Source: Dasypus novemcinctus (lineage: Eukaryota; Chordata; Mammalia; Cingulata; Dasypodidae). Taken from it: 64,000 nucleotides of DNA. The stretch is from NCBI RefSeq assembly GCF_030445035.2, contig NC_080702.1:26635627-26699626 (forward strand), written 5' to 3'. Positions 35,061 through 55,389 of the stretch are shown here, piece after piece. Position numbers and translations under genes: made by a program. The notes beneath the pieces are model-generated. The model was not told the DNA's origin, did no database searches, and worked only from the letters and a program-made list of their open reading frames with translations. Position 1 is the first letter of the stretch, and each line of letters begins with the position of its first letter.

Positions 35061-35966
35061 CGGCTCCTCTCTCCTTCCCGGGGTGGGAGTGGGGGGCTCC
35101 TTGGCGTCGTCTCCTTTCCTAAGACCCCCGAGTCACTCCCACTTCCTTGAGGGGGTCCTGGTGTCGACCGCCCTTCCTGAGGGGACCCTGGTGTCACTCC
35201 CCTCGTGTGTGGGGGGGCCTCAGCGCACCCCCCCTTTTCTGAGAGGAGCCTCAGGCCATTCATAAGGGAACCCCCCCCCCACCCCGGGTCTTTACCCCCG
35301 TCGTCAGGGGTCCCAGGAAGGCTGGAAAGCTGCCCCCCAGTCTTTACCAAGTGCTGCTCCTCAGCAGGTGCCTGGGGAGTGGCTGGAAGGGTGCAGGGCT
35401 GCCACCTGCCAGGGACACGACTCGGTTCCAGGAAGTGCCAAGAAATGTGATGATGATGGTCAGACGGGAGAGCCAAGGGGCTGCCTTTGAACTGAGCTGA
35501 AATCTTGGCTGTACTCTTCGACAGAACTGGCAGAGCCCACAGCCTCACGAAGCCATCGGAAGACCTGACCAGTTCCCTTCCGTCCAGCCGCTGTTCGTTG
35601 TGCACCCTTGGTGCCCAAGATGTCACCTACTCGTTGTTCCGATCCGAGCACCAGTGGTCTAGCTGTGTGAAGGTGACGGTGATCAAGACAGAATAAGAAT
35701 GGAAGAAAATATTAATACAAGGCACACAAAGACACGAGGGCTTCGGCAAGCTACTTTTTCCCAAAGCACTTCGGACAGTTTGTGGTTGTGCCTTAGTCAA
35801 CTGTCAGCTCCAGGAGAGCGGAAACCCTGTGTTCTGTTCCCAATTGTATATGCACAATGCCTCGAACATGGCAGGTCCTGAAATCTTTCTTGTTCCTGTC
35901 CCTGAGGAAGAGAGTAAATCAGAATAACTTTGGATTTTAAAATAGTGGGGCCATAAGGGTGGCCTT
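35061..35966. other. intergenic downstream of the CpG block
   Basis: 35090-35270 holds degenerate repeats of CTTCCTGAGGGG-CCTGGTGTCACT type. 35785-35880 resembles an L2/MIR end (CTGTCAGCTCCAGGAGAGCG). 35450-35750 is unassigned. Confidence 0.45.
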
Positions 35967-36056
35967 TTTTTTTTTTTTAGGAGGTACTGGGGATTGAACC
36001 TGGGACCTTGTACATGGGAAGCAGGTGTTCAAACACTGAGCTACATCTCCCCCCAT
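35967..36056 (-). mobile_element. short SINE monomer, antisense
   Basis: T-run, AGGAGGTACTGGGGATTGAA, then GAGCTACATCTCCCCCC. Confidence 0.85.
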
Positions 36057-36364
36057 TTTTTTTTTAAACTTGCTTTGAATTTGTGGGTGGATGTGAAGGA
36101 AAGAATGATTAACCAGGAACCAGATAAAGCTGACCAGTTCTAAATGTGAGGGGCGGGTGGGAGAGGCAAAGTCTTGGAGAGGGAAACAAAAAAAGAACTG
36201 ATTTATTTTTTAAAGGTGCTTTCCAGGAGTGGGGATGTGGGAGATAGGGAGAAGTGGTGGTAAATTTCAAATGAAACTACTATAAAGAAAGAAACTGCCA
36301 GTTAACTTTATCGTAATGTTTACATATACTCAGTGGAAGCAAGACAAAACAAACCTTTGATGAT

Positions 36365-36625
36365 TTCATGCTTTCAGCCAATATTTATTGGACTGTTCCT
36401 GTACGTGCCAGTGGAGAACAAAACAGAGTCCCTGCTCTAGTGGAGCTTACAGCTTAGCTGGGGAGTTGACCATTACACAGTTACATCTGCAAAATAAACA
36501 TAGATTGTGATAAAAGCTGTTAAGGGGGTGCCTAGTTGAGACAAGGAATGAGTGGCGGGGTCAGGAAAGGTTCTCTGAGGATGTGCCGTTTAAATGGAAA
36601 CCGAAAGGATTTACAAAACTTCGCC
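36365..36625 (+). mobile_element. ancient mammalian repeat (L2/MIR-like)
   Basis: CCAATATTTATTGGACTGTT, GTGGAGCTTACAGCTTAGCT, AGGAAAGGTTCTCTGAGGAT. Confidence 0.5.
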
Positions 36626-36780
36626 AAGCAGAAGTTTGGGGGTGGAATATAAAAATTGCCCAGCGAATTTATGAGTAATGGCTCAAATGGGAAATAACCA
36701 AATGTCCGTCAAAGGGTAAATGGGTAAGCAAACTGTGGTACTTCCATACTGCGACTGCTACTCAGCAATAAAAATGAATT

Positions 36781-37196
36781 AGGGAAGCGGACTTGGCCCA
36801 GTGGTTAGGGCGTCCACCTACCACACGGGAGGTCCAGGGTTCAAACCCCGGGCCTCCTTGACCCGTGTGCAGCTGGCCCATGCGCAGTGCTGATGCGCGC
36901 AAGGAGTGCCCTGCCACGCAGGGGTGTCCCCCGCGTAGGGGAGCCCCACGTGCAAGGAGTGCGCTCCGTAAGGAGAGCCGCCCAGCGTGAAAGAAAGTGC
37001 AGCCTGCCCAGGAATGCACAGCACACATGGAGAAATGACACAAGATGACGCAACAAAAAGAGACACAGATAACCATGCCGCTGACAACAACAGAAGCGGA
37101 CAAAGAAGAACATGCAGCAAATAGACGCAGAGAACAGACAACTGGGGCAAGGAGGGGGAAGAGGAGAGAAATAAATAAATCTTAAAAAAAAAAGGA
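36781..37196 (+). mobile_element. DAS-type SINE, sense, full length
   Basis: GGAAGCGGACTTGGCCCAGT head through AAATAAATAAATCTTAAAAA. It is flanked by AATGAATTA on both sides. Confidence 0.95.
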
Positions 37197-37223
37197 CAAC
37201 ACATTAAAAAAAAATGAATTAAT

Positions 37224-37562
37224 GGGGAAGCAGCTATGGCTCAAGCAGCTGAGTGCCTACCACATGGGAGGTCCCAGGTTTGGTTCCTGATGCCTCCTCA
37301 AGAGGACGAGACAGACAGTGAGCGGATGCGATGGGCTGGCGCAGCGAGCTAATGCAACAAGGTGACGCAACGAGAGTACACAGCAAGGAGACTCAATGAG
37401 ACACAAGTAGGGAGCAGAGCTGGCTTAAGCGATTGCGTGTCTCCCTTCCACATGGGAGGTCCTGGCTTAGGTTCCCAGTGCCTCCTAAAAAAAGAGGAGC
37501 AGATGCAGAGCAGGCAGCGAGCGCAAATAATGAGGGAGGGGAAGAAGTAAATATTTAAAAGA
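37224..37562 (+). mobile_element. dimeric ~340-bp tRNA-type SINE, sense
   Basis: First head GGGGAAGCAGCTATGGCTCA, second head GGCTTAAGCGATTGCGTGTC with GGTTCCCAGTGCCTCC, then an A-rich end. Same subtype as 40912-41238. AATGAATTAA flanks it. Confidence 0.85.
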
Positions 37563-37915
37563 AATGAATTAACTCTAAAACATACAACAACATGGATGAT
37601 TCTCAAAATCATCCTGAGTGAAAGAAGCCAGACTCCCCCCCAAAAAAAGAGAGTACATATTATACGATTTCTTTTAAAGAAAATTCTAGAAAAAATTCTT
37701 GCAACCTATAGTGATAGAAAACAGAGGAGTGGTATCTTGGGGTTGGGAGGCAGGGAGGGGCAGGAGAGAGGGATGGCAAAGGGGCACGAGGAAACTTCTT
37801 GGGGTGATCTGGTCGCGATCACGATGGTTTCATATATGTACACGTGTGTCAAGTCTTATCGTATGGCAGTTCAATGTATGTCAGTTCCACCTCAGGTTTT
37901 TTGTTTGTTTCTGAG

Positions 37916-38399
37916 GGGGTGAGCATTGCAGGTGGAGAGGACAGCACATGCCCCGCGTTCCTGGGTGCCCCGCTTAAAATGCAGTAGAATAAAATTCGAA
38001 GGTGAAAAAACCCGAACGCTTAGAGGGCGGGTGCGGCGCGGGGGCCCCTTAAATTTGGAGCTTCCTGCGTACGTTTGCAGTTCTGTATGATTTATTAAAA
38101 AACGTGATTGGCTCACAACTTTTGGAGAATGCTAATGAAAAAAATAAGAATAAGCCTACATCGAAAGACAGAAGAGAAGGGCGGAAGTCTAAAAGGCACA
38201 TTTCCAACTTCTATTGGAGATGAATGATTCTTTAAAACATAGTTCAAAACAGAAAAAAGATACACAAAAATAGTTCAATGTCTTATTCATCTCAGAAAAG
38301 AAATATAGAGGGTAAGGGATAAAGATGTTGGGAAGAACTGAAAATAAGGGAACCCCAAGACTAATCACACAGGATAACTGCGCCTGGAAATTAATTCAA
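37916..38399. other. intergenic, unassigned
   Basis: Includes a short CpG-rich patch (GGGCGGGTGCGGCGCGGGGG, 38025-38045), and otherwise AT-rich sequence. No gene recognised. Confidence 0.4.
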
Positions 38400-39030
38400 C
38401 TCTACTGAAAGTGTCCTGCCCGAATGGGTGTGTGGCCGTTTGATCTTGTTGATGAATTCCCATGTTTGTAAACAGGTCTGTTTCTCTGGGCATGATTTCC
38501 TGTGATTGTTTTAGAGTCAGCTGAGATGCCTTTGATTACATTCTGTTAAGATTAGGGGTTTGATTTGATCACGTTATTGGGGCATGCAGGGTTGACCCCT
38601 TGGCGGGCTGGTAAAACAGACTCCCCAGTGGAAGTCGATGCACAGAGAAGAGCACAAAGGAAGAGGGCAGCTCGTTAGACACGGCAGAGGCCCGGGGAGG
38701 AGATGTGAGCCTGAGAATGTACAGCTGACCTTGTGAAGAGACCAGAGCAGCTGAGCCCGAAAGAAATGAGCCCCGGGAAGGGAGAGCTGAGCCTTTTGCG
38801 GGGATCAGAAGCAGCTAGAGGAAGGCGGAAGGCTGAAACCTCGCAGCCATCACCCGCCATCTCGTGTCAACACGTGGCCAGTGGCTTTGCGTCGGGAAGT
38901 ACCTCTTACGCTACCTTGAGGTGGACTCTTTGGGGCCTTGGGACTTGTCAGCTCCTACCCCAAAGAAATAAAATAAAAGCCAACCGATTTCTCGTACTTG
39001 GCATCAGCACCCCTTTTTTTGGCTGCTACA
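38400..39030 (+). mobile_element. LTR-like element (MaLR/ERVL type, tentative)
   Basis: It shares layout and text with 50680-51565: GCTGACCTTGTGAAGAGA, GGAAGTACCTCTTACGCT and CTCCTACCCCAAAGAAATAA, ending CAGCACCCCTTTTTTTGGCT. The AATAAA near the end suits an LTR. No internal viral genes are present. Confidence 0.5.
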
Positions 39031-39389
39031 AGGTGTGTATGGCATTTTTCCTCGGACCATTTGAAAGTTTCCTATGAAAACGTGGCCTGTGGTTGGGGTG
39101 AGGGAGATGGGAATAAGCTAAGGCCATATTCGCTGCTCTGGGGCTTCTCTTTTCCATTTTGGGAACTAGTTCCTGTTTTCACCCAGAGATCCACAAGAGG
39201 GGGCTCCACTCCTTTTAGTCCTCACTTCCTGCATCAGTGGGAGAGTCAAGCGGACCAACAAAAAGACAGAGAAAGAGGCGGGTGGAAGCACTGCCTTTTC
39301 ACAGGTAGTGGGGAGCCAGTGCGGATTTCTCAATGATGCGACACGGGTGACGTGCCAAGCGATCATTAAATGTTCCCATGATCATTCTT

Positions 39390-39499
39390 TTTTTTTTTTT
39401 TTTAGATTTTCTTTTTTTAATTTTTATTTATTTAATTCCCCTCCCCTCCCCCGGTTGTCTGTTTTCTGTGTCTTTTTGCTGCGTCTTGTTTCTTTGCTT
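39390..39499 (-). mobile_element. truncated DAS-type SINE with target-site duplication
   Basis: Only the 3' 110 bp of the SINE is present (T-run to GCGTCTTGTTTCTTTGCTT). ATGATCATTCTT repeats at 39378-39389 and 39500-39511, so it was truncated on insertion. Confidence 0.85.
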
Positions 39500-39579
39500 A
39501 TGATCATTCTTGATCGTTGGTATTAGCATTTCAGGTTTCTAGTCCTTACCCCGTTCCTAATCAAAAACACTAACGTTTC

Positions 39580-39705
39580 TCGCAGTCTTACTGCGTGCCT
39601 GGCGCCGGGCGCGGCTGTCCCATCGTACAGACGAGCCACGTGAGGCAGAGAGGTTGTCGCCCAAGGTCACATGCCAAGCGAGTGCCAGGGCTGGACCTTG
39701 AACCT
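39580..39705 (-). mobile_element. MIR element, antisense
   Basis: GTACAGACGAGCCACGTGAG, GCCCAAGGTCACATGCCAAG and CTGGACCTTGAACC. Confidence 0.7.
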
Positions 39706-40355
39706 TCTCAATCCTTTTGCTCTGTTTTCTCAAGGGCATTCATTTATTCCTGTTGCATTCTTATTTTCTAAACTCCTATCTTTGTCAGTACCTGTTCTAC
39801 CTAATATTTTTCTTTTAAAGCCAGAATCCACTCTCAAGGGAGCGGATATTGAAGGCTTGTCGTATCGCACAAGGCCAGGTACAGCAGCGTCCTGACCTGC
39901 GGTGCCCTCCGCAGAACTGCAAGCTAGACATTGTCCGGTTAACTGAGAGAGGGAAGTGACCTGCTCACGGTTACCAGGCGACCCCGATCTCTTTCACTTT
40001 CAGATTCTCCGTCTCTTTCGTTCAGGAACTTTCCGCCAGCTGAGAAACCTGCTGGCTCTTCTGATTCTTAGAAGCGAAAGCTTGAGCTCTCCGTTTCCCT
40101 CTAGCTGTCATCAGATCTTTTTCTGTCCCTCGTCACCCAAAGGTCTCAAAAGAGATGTTGCCTTCTTGTGCCTCCTTCACTGACCCGGTGGCGTCTCCTG
40201 GGAAAACAGTGCCTGTTCTAAGGATGGACACAATGACTGTTTATTGACGGAATCTATTGCTTTACCCTCGCAGTTCTACCAAAATGGTTCGCCATAAATT
40301 GCAAGTCCGTTGGGCATCTGAAAATCTGCATTTAATAGTGTTCTTTGAGACTTTC
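39706..40355. other. intergenic, unassigned
   Basis: No gene, RNA or repeat recognised in this stretch. Confidence 0.4.
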
Positions 40356-40358
40356 TAG

Positions 40359-40455
40359 GGAGCGGGTGTAGCTCAGAGGTTGAGCACCTGCTTCCCACGT
40401 ATGAGGTCCTGGGTTCAGTACCTCCTAAAAAAATATATATATATATATATATTTT
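40359..40455 (+). mobile_element. short SINE monomer with (TA)n tail
   Basis: GGGAGCGGGTGTAGCTCAGA head; a tail of A and (TA)n at 40432-40451. Confidence 0.85.
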
Positions 40456-40735
40456 TTTTCTGTGCTTCACTTTTTTTTGCCACTTGGCTTTTATGACACT
40501 ATACGTTTCCGTTTTCCTCGTAATTTTCTATTGCTTGTATCTTTTGATTTGGAACTTCTTACTCCCATCGTCTCCTTAAATATTGTTTCTTGGATTTTGT
40601 GTTTAACCCACTGTTCTCATTCTACACCCGTGCATCTTGAAGTGTGGGCCTAGGAATGCAATGTCTTGAAACCTGCCTACAGAATGAGAGGCTGAAAAAT
40701 TCAACACCTATTTATGATTAAAAAACAACGTTAAT

Positions 40736-40832
40736 GGGGAGCGAATGTAGCTCAAGTGGTAGAGCGCCTGCTTCCCACATACGAGGTCCTGGGTTCAAAC
40801 CCTGGCCCTGGCACCTCAGAAATAAAACAAAA
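40736..40832 (+). mobile_element. short SINE monomer
   Basis: GGGGAGCGAATGTAGCTCAA head, B box GGTTCAAACCC, and tail AAATAAAACAAAAAC. Confidence 0.85.
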
Positions 40833-40911
40833 ACAATAGAAGCACTTAGCCAACTAAGACGAGAAGAGAATGTCCTGAACTTGATAAAGATTTCAGCAAA
40901 ACTTAGGGTGA

Positions 40912-41238
40912 AGGGAAGCCGATGTGGCTCAAGAGACTGAGCTCCCACCTACCACTTGGGAGGTCCTGGGTTCTGTTCCCAGTACCCCCTGGAGAAGGTG
41001 AGCTGGCACAACGGGCAGGCACAGTGAGAAGACGCAACGAAGAGACACAAAGAGGAAAGACAATGAGAGGCACAACAAACTAGGGTGCTGAGGTGCCTCA
41101 AGCGATTGAGTGCCTCTCTCCCACACGGGAGATCCCAGGTTTGGTTCCTGGTGCCTCCTAAAGAGAAGAGGAGCAGACAGTGAGCACAAACAACAGGGAG
41201 AATGGGGGAATAAATTTTTTAAAAATTTTTAAAAAAGA
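40912..41238 (+). mobile_element. dimeric ~330-bp tRNA-type SINE
   Basis: Heads at 40915 (GAAGCCGATGTGGCTCAAGA) and about 41083 (GGTGCTGAGGTGCCTCAAGC), with an A-rich tail. Confidence 0.85.
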
Positions 41239-41270
41239 AAAAACTTACAGTACAACTTGAACAAAATATA

Positions 41271-41548
41271 TTTTTTTAAAGATTTTATTTACTTATTTAT
41301 TTCTCCCCACCTCTTATTTCTCACTTGCTGAGTCTTGTCTTCTTGTTTCTTTAGGAGGCACCAGGAACATCAACTCCCTGCTTTGTTGTGTCTTTCATTA
41401 TGTTTTTTCTTCTTGTGTCTTGTGTCAGCTTGCTGTGCTTGCCCGTCATGCCAGCTCGCTGCCTTCCTTAGGAGGCACCGGGATCTGAACTGGTGACCTC
41501 CCATGTTGTAGGCAGGAGCCCAGTCACCTGAGCCACATCCGCTTCCCA
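41271..41548 (-). mobile_element. DAS-related SINE, antisense
   Basis: TTTTTTTAAAGATTTTATTT at the left and GAGCCACATCCGCTTCCC at the right. The core differs from the main type and includes an internal AGGAGGCACC box. Confidence 0.85.
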
Positions 41549-42117
41549 AAAATCTTTAGGCAAACACCAGACCCGATGGTGGCATATTAGAAGCAGTCAC
41601 TATCGAGTTAGGGGTTAGATAAGTATGCCCGCTATCACCACTACCAGTCACCACTGTTCAGGAGATCCCAGCTCATGCAGTACGAGGGAAAAAGGACTAA
41701 GTGGATTCTCCGACTTCTTTTATTTGAACCTATCATTTTCAATTCACTTGCGAAGGGTACAGCCTGTGGCTTGCTCCTGTGCCTGTGGCGCCCTGAAGCC
41801 TGCAGGTGGACGGCCAGCTCCTGCTCTCCACTTCTTCTGGGCTGCCCTGATAACGATGGGAGCAGCCCCAGCCCCCAAGGAAGGAGTATCTTCAACTGCA
41901 AACAAAACAATTCCGTTCCTCCACCCCATAATGTATACATCCCTTCTCAGCCCGGACTGGTCAGAGCGGACATCATCCCAAACCCCACAGGACTGAGGAT
42001 GAACAAGAGTAAGGGGCACTGTACCCACTGCCTAAAGCAGATTTATTGTTAGTGCAGTTGTTGTGTTACCTAACGTGTAACATTGATATAAAAATAATAT
42101 TTAAAAAGCATAACAAG
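41549..42117. other. intergenic, unassigned
   Basis: No recognisable gene; the open frames here lack splice or homology support. Confidence 0.4.
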
Positions 42118-42507
42118 GGAAGCGGACGTGGCTCAACTGATAGAGCGTCTGCCTACCATATGGGAGGTCCAGGGTTCAAACCCCGGGCCTCCTGGCCCAT
42201 GTGTGGAGTTGGCCCCTGCGCAGTGCTGCTGTGCGCAAGGAGTGCCCTGCCACGCAGGGGTGCCCCCGGCCGGGGTAGGGGAGCCCCTCGCTCAAGGAGT
42301 GCGCCCCACAAGGAGAGCCACCCCATGTGAAAAATGCAGCCTGCCCAGGAGTGGCACTGCACACACGGAGAGCTGACACAGGAACGTGACACAACAAAAA
42401 GAGACACAGATTTCCGGTGCCACCTGACAAGAATGCAAGCGGACACAGAAGAACACACAGCGAATGGACACAGAGAGCAGACGACGGGATGAGAGGAAAA
42501 AAAAAGT
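42118..42507 (+). mobile_element. DAS-type SINE, sense
   Basis: GGAAGCGGACGTGGCTCAAC head, GGTTCAAACCCCGGGCCTCC, full core, A-rich end. Confidence 0.9.
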
Positions 42508-43019
42508 TCCCTAAGTACTTGGAGGAGCCCGTGACTTCCCCAGGGCTTGGGGGGTACCCCATCTCTTGCTCCCTCCCCAGCATGACCCGAGGGGACTGAT
42601 CCTGCCACATCACGCCTTCGCCCCAGGCGCCGAGTGCACCAGGGCCCCCGAGGCCTCAGCTTAAACTAATTCCCACCGGGCTGCGTTTGGCAGGAACCCC
42701 CTTCTCCTCTCCCCACTCAGGCACCTCCAGGAAAGCAAGGTCTCTGTTCCGGCAGCGCCTCGCCGGGGCCCGACGGAGGGTCACCCGGCTGCCTTAAAAT
42801 AGAAACCGCACCCAATCCCAGGAGTCGAGGCGGGGAGCTGGGGCGCCGGCTCCCCAGGCCGGCAAAGGCAGACCCGTGGCCCGGTGGCTGCCATTTCATC
42901 GTCACCTATGGAAACGCCCCGGGGCTAAGATAACCAAACTGGTTTCAGACCAAGTCCCTCCAGACAAGGGCCCTCTCTGTCCTCAGGTTCAAGGCCGGGC
43001 TGAGAGCCTGGGTGGAAGA
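42508..43019. other. intergenic sequence downstream of KEAP1
   Basis: GC-rich unique sequence just past the KEAP1 3' end; no exon was recognised. Confidence 0.5.
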
Positions 43020-43494
43020 CAGCGGTTAGTCTGTTTTTATTCTCACTGGAAAGTTACAGGGTGACTTGTCCACACAATGACCGTCCGGGGGGGCGGCGAG
43101 GGCCAGTGGTTTCCACGCCTCCGTGGGGGCCTCCGTGGGGGGCTTGCCAGGCCTCCCGGGAACGAATGGCAGAGAGGCCGGCGACAGAAGCCGGCCTGGC
43201 CTGGGCACCCGCTCTCACCCCAGAACGGGGTGGCGGGGGGCGGGCCGGGGACCTCGCGGCCTCTCTCTCTGCCGGGGCCCGCCTGTCCCCCTCCTCCCTC
43301 CCCGGCAGGCGTTCTGGAACGTTCCTGGGAGGGCCTCGGCAGCTCCGGGTCTGGCCTCCTTGGAGGGGCGGTGCTTGCTCCTGTCGCCTCCTCGTTCTGT
43401 CCCTGCTTTTTTTTTAAAAAATTTTTTTGTACAAAAAACCCACAGTACTCCGGCTGGGGCCGGTTGCGGGGTGCAGCGGGGGGGGGGGGGGGGC
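43020..43494 (-). other. KEAP1: KEAP1 3' untranslated region
   Basis: It runs from after the TGA (43497-43495) to the AATAAA at 43036. It contains an A/T run at 43408-43435 and no SINE. Confidence 0.8.
43036..43041 (-). terminator. KEAP1 poly(A) signal AATAAA
   Basis: TTTATT on the plus strand gives AATAAA on the minus strand in GTGAGAATAAAAACAGACTA. It lies about 455 nt past the KEAP1 stop. Confidence 0.8.
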
Positions 43495-52550
<9,056 letters not shown>

Positions 52551-52597
52551 GGGGCTGGGGGTGACGAGGGACACCACCGCCGCTGGCACTCAGGGGC
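52551..52597 (-). other. KEAP1: KEAP1 exon 2, 5' UTR part
   Basis: The acceptor CTCCTCCAG is followed by GCCCCTGAGTGCCAGCGGCG, close to the human exon 2 start as I recall it. Confidence 0.8.
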
Positions 52598-54080
52598 CTG
52601 GAGGAGCGAGAGCGCAGGGCTAGGGGCAAGGGGCTGCGGCCCGGGGCCAGCTGACCCCCGGGCCTCCCCTCGTGAGCCGAAGCGGTTGGTACATCGGCTC
52701 CTGCCACCTGGTACCCCATTGGTGCTTGCAAACTGCCCTGGGACCTCGGGGAGCCCGAGGGCCAGCTTAAAAGGCAGCCCACCCCTGCTGGGACGTCCCC
52801 GGGCACTCTCCTTGGCACAGGTAGCCCCTGCCCACCTCTTCCCTTTGCCTGCTCTGTTCCAGCCTAGCCGTGGCCTTCCCCTTACCTCCAGCAGGCCATG
52901 CCCTCTCCTTCCTTTGCCTCACACATTTATTGAGCACCTACTGTGGCACAGGGTGGTGAAGAAGACAGACCCAAAATATAAACCCTGCCTGCGGTGGGGC
53001 TGGCATTTGGGGAGGATCATAAATAAGCCAGATGGGGCCGAGAATGGGGCCAAACATCCCAAGAGGCTGGCAATGGGGGTGGGGGGCCGTTACTCTACAT
53101 TGGGGGTCCAGGGAAGGCTTCCTGGAGAAGGCGAAGTTGGAGCTGAGATCGGAAAGAGGATAGCAGGAAGGAGAGAGGGTTTCGGGCAGAGGGAACAGCA
53201 AGCACGAAAGCTCAGAGGCAGGAGCAGGGAGAAGCAGGGAGGAGGGGGCCAGCTGCAGGAAGTGGAGGGCTAGGGCTAGGGAGGAGGGAGGGTCAGTATC
53301 TGGGTACATTTTGATAGGACAGCTGGCAGGAGAGGGGGGAGCAATGAAATTGTAGCATTGATGTGGGGACAATGGCCACGGTAGCTGCTGAGGGCAGGGA
53401 GAGGGAAGAAGAGATGAGATGTGGGGGCATTTTTGGGACTTGGAGTTGTCCTGGGGGGTGCTGCAGGGACAGATGCAGGACATTGTGTGTCCTGCCATGG
53501 CCCACTGAATGGACTGGGGGAGAGTGTAAACTACACAATGTAAACCATTATCCATGGGGTGCAGCAGTGCTCCAAAATGTATTCACCAAAGGCAATGAAT
53601 GTGCCTCAATGATGAAAGAGGCTGTTGATGTGGGAGGAGTGGGGGGGGTATATGGGCACCTCATGTATATTTTTTAATGTAACATTTTGTGTGATCTATG
53701 TATCTTTGAAAAATATATACAATCTAAAAATTTCCTTAAAAAAAAAAAAAAGACTCCCCCGGGGTCTCGGCCTCTCAGCTCAGAGTCACCTGCGGCTGCG
53801 TTTCATTTTCATCACAGCCTTTGTCAGGAACCGAAATGACCTCCTTTGCTAGCTGGCTGGGGGGTGCGTTGCCCGGCAAGGCCGGGGGGCCCCCCAACCG
53901 GCCGTGCTCCAGATGGCAGGGGCCCGGGTCTAGGTCACCAGCTGTGCCTGGTTCCCTCCACTTGTGCCTCTCGCACCCTGCGCCCGGGGCCTGGCACTGC
54001 ACAGGGTTCAGGAGCCTCAGGTGGCCGGCTCTGCCCCACGGCTGTCCCCCACCCGGGCCCCTCTCGCCGGCGGAGGCCCA
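52598..54080 (-). other. KEAP1 intron 1 region
   Basis: 52920-53280 is an ancient L2/MIR-like repeat. 53330-53755 is an R1 copy. The rest is unique and becomes GC-rich toward 54 kb. Confidence 0.6.
53330..53755 (+). mobile_element. repeat family R1, sense copy with A-tail
   Basis: It ends TTCCTTAAAAAAAAAAAAAA. A 104-codon frame (53363-53677) contains FGTWSCPG, shared with the copy at 63722. The family has no class I can name. Confidence 0.75.
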
Positions 54081-55285
54081 CAGGTCAGCGGTGCCCCTGG
54101 AGCGACGGGCACTCCCCCCACCCAGCGCCAAGTGTGCACTGCGCATGCCCCGCCAAGGCCCGGAGCAGGCAGGAAGTGACACCGCCGCGGCCTCGGGGCT
54201 GCCAGCCCCGCCGCCACCCCCCCCCCCACGATCGCCACCCCCCCTGTGCCCCCGGGGAGCCTCCATCCGAGGGGCGCAGCTTGGGTCCCCGGAGCCTCGC
54301 CGGGGTCCCTCCGGGACCGCCCCCGTGCGGCCGCAGGGTGGCACCCGTGCGCGCCCCCCCTGGCCCTGCCCGGGGCGCAGGGGCTCCCCGAGCGCGCCCT
54401 GGGCGCAGCGGCGCGCTCCCGGGCGCGCGGGGCCCGTCCCCCGGCCCTGCGGGCCCGCAGCCCCGCGCAGGCCGCCGCACTCACCCCGCCAAGGCCGCGC
54501 TCGGGCTCCGCCTCCGCGCCGGGGCCCGGGCGCCACCATCGCCGCGCGCGGGGGGAGGCGCGGGGCGCGCGGGTCACCGTGACTAAGCAGAGCCGGGCGC
54601 CCGCCTGTCAGAATAAAAGTCCCCGCGGCCCGGGGCAGCGCCCGGAGGGGAGGGCGCGGGCGAGGGGCCTCCGGCCACCCCCGCACCCCCCGCTGGCCCC
54701 GCGATCGCCAAGGCGCGGCCCCCGCCACCGCGCCGCGCACGGGCGATCGAGGCCATCGGGAAAGCAGAAAGGGCCCGGCGCGCCCCTGCCTGCACCGGGG
54801 ACCCCCCCCCCTTCTTCCCGGGGATCCCCCAGTCCCCGCGGCCGCGCTCACCTGGGCCCCGCGCCGCCTCCGGAGCGTGGTGCCACCCGCGCGCACGCGG
54901 CGCTTCCGGGGAGCCCGAGGGGGCCGGGGGCTCCTGTCTGGTGCAAGGCGCCCTCAGGGGACCCGGGGATGCCTCCGTGGTCGGCGGAGCCTGGGCTCCC
55001 GGGCGTCGCGGCCTGCGGGGTCCCGGCCGTCGAGGTGGGGGGGGGGCTGTGGGGACGGCCTCCGGACGCCTGGGAAGGAGGCGGGGAGAGAGGGTGGGGA
55101 GGGCGCGGCTGGGCCCGCGAGGGCTCCCCGCCCTTCCCGCCAGGTGCCCGGGCCGGGCTGGTGGAGACCTGTCCTTTCCGCGCCGTCCCCTCCATCCTCC
55201 CGGTTGGGTCGCCTCGGGGGCGGCGGAGCCATGACCCGCTCTTCTCTGAACTCCGCAGCGCGGAGGCCTCCTCGTTGTGGCGGCC
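54081..55285 (-). promoter_or_regulatory. KEAP1: CpG island, probable KEAP1 promoter and exon 1
   Basis: 1.2 kb of dense CpG, repeat-free, about 2 kb upstream of KEAP1 exon 2. Two minus-strand donors could end exon 1: GGCGGG|GTGAGTG (exon edge 54485) and GGCCCAG|GTGAGC (exon edge 54852). An NRF1-like TGCGCATGC lies at about 54140. The transcription start cannot be fixed from sequence alone. Confidence 0.8.
54579..54589 (+). promoter_or_regulatory. antioxidant response element core
   Basis: GTGACTAAGCA matches RTGACnnnGC. It is on the strand opposite to KEAP1, 94 bp upstream of the exon-1 donor candidate at 54485. An ARE on the reverse strand of the KEAP1 promoter is known from human work (from memory). 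This site may be its counterpart. Confidence 0.55.
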
Positions 55286-55389
55286 ACAGGATCTGGACGG
55301 AATTAGCTGCATAGTTGGTCTTTTTCATAGGTTTTAGTTACATTTTATTATGAGGCGCGTGGAACCAACTACTTAACGGTGACTCGGAA

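Larger units (their letters stand above)
36640..37915 (+). mobile_element. old L1 3' end split by two SINEs
   Basis: Left part 36640-36780 (CAAATGTCCGTCAAAGGGTA, ACTCAGCAATAAAAATGAAT). Right part 37563-37915 (GAGTGAAAGAAGCCAGACTC and AGAGGAGTGGTATCTTGGGG). The two parts are collinear across both SINE insertions. Confidence 0.75.

Noticed and set aside
36781..36860. tRNA gene suggested by A- and B-box-like motifs
   Set aside because: It is the tRNA-derived head of a SINE, repeated dozens of times in the window, and does not form a proper cloverleaf end.
52551..52589. Upstream in-frame ATG for KEAP1 at 52589
   Set aside because: It lies 8 nt from the exon 2 acceptor. The MQP start at 52550 matches the human protein start.
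53775..55337. Long ORFs in the 54-55 kb CpG island
   Set aside because: Arg/Pro/Ala/Gly-rich frames typical of CpG islands, with no recognised family. The region is better explained as promoter and non-coding exon 1.
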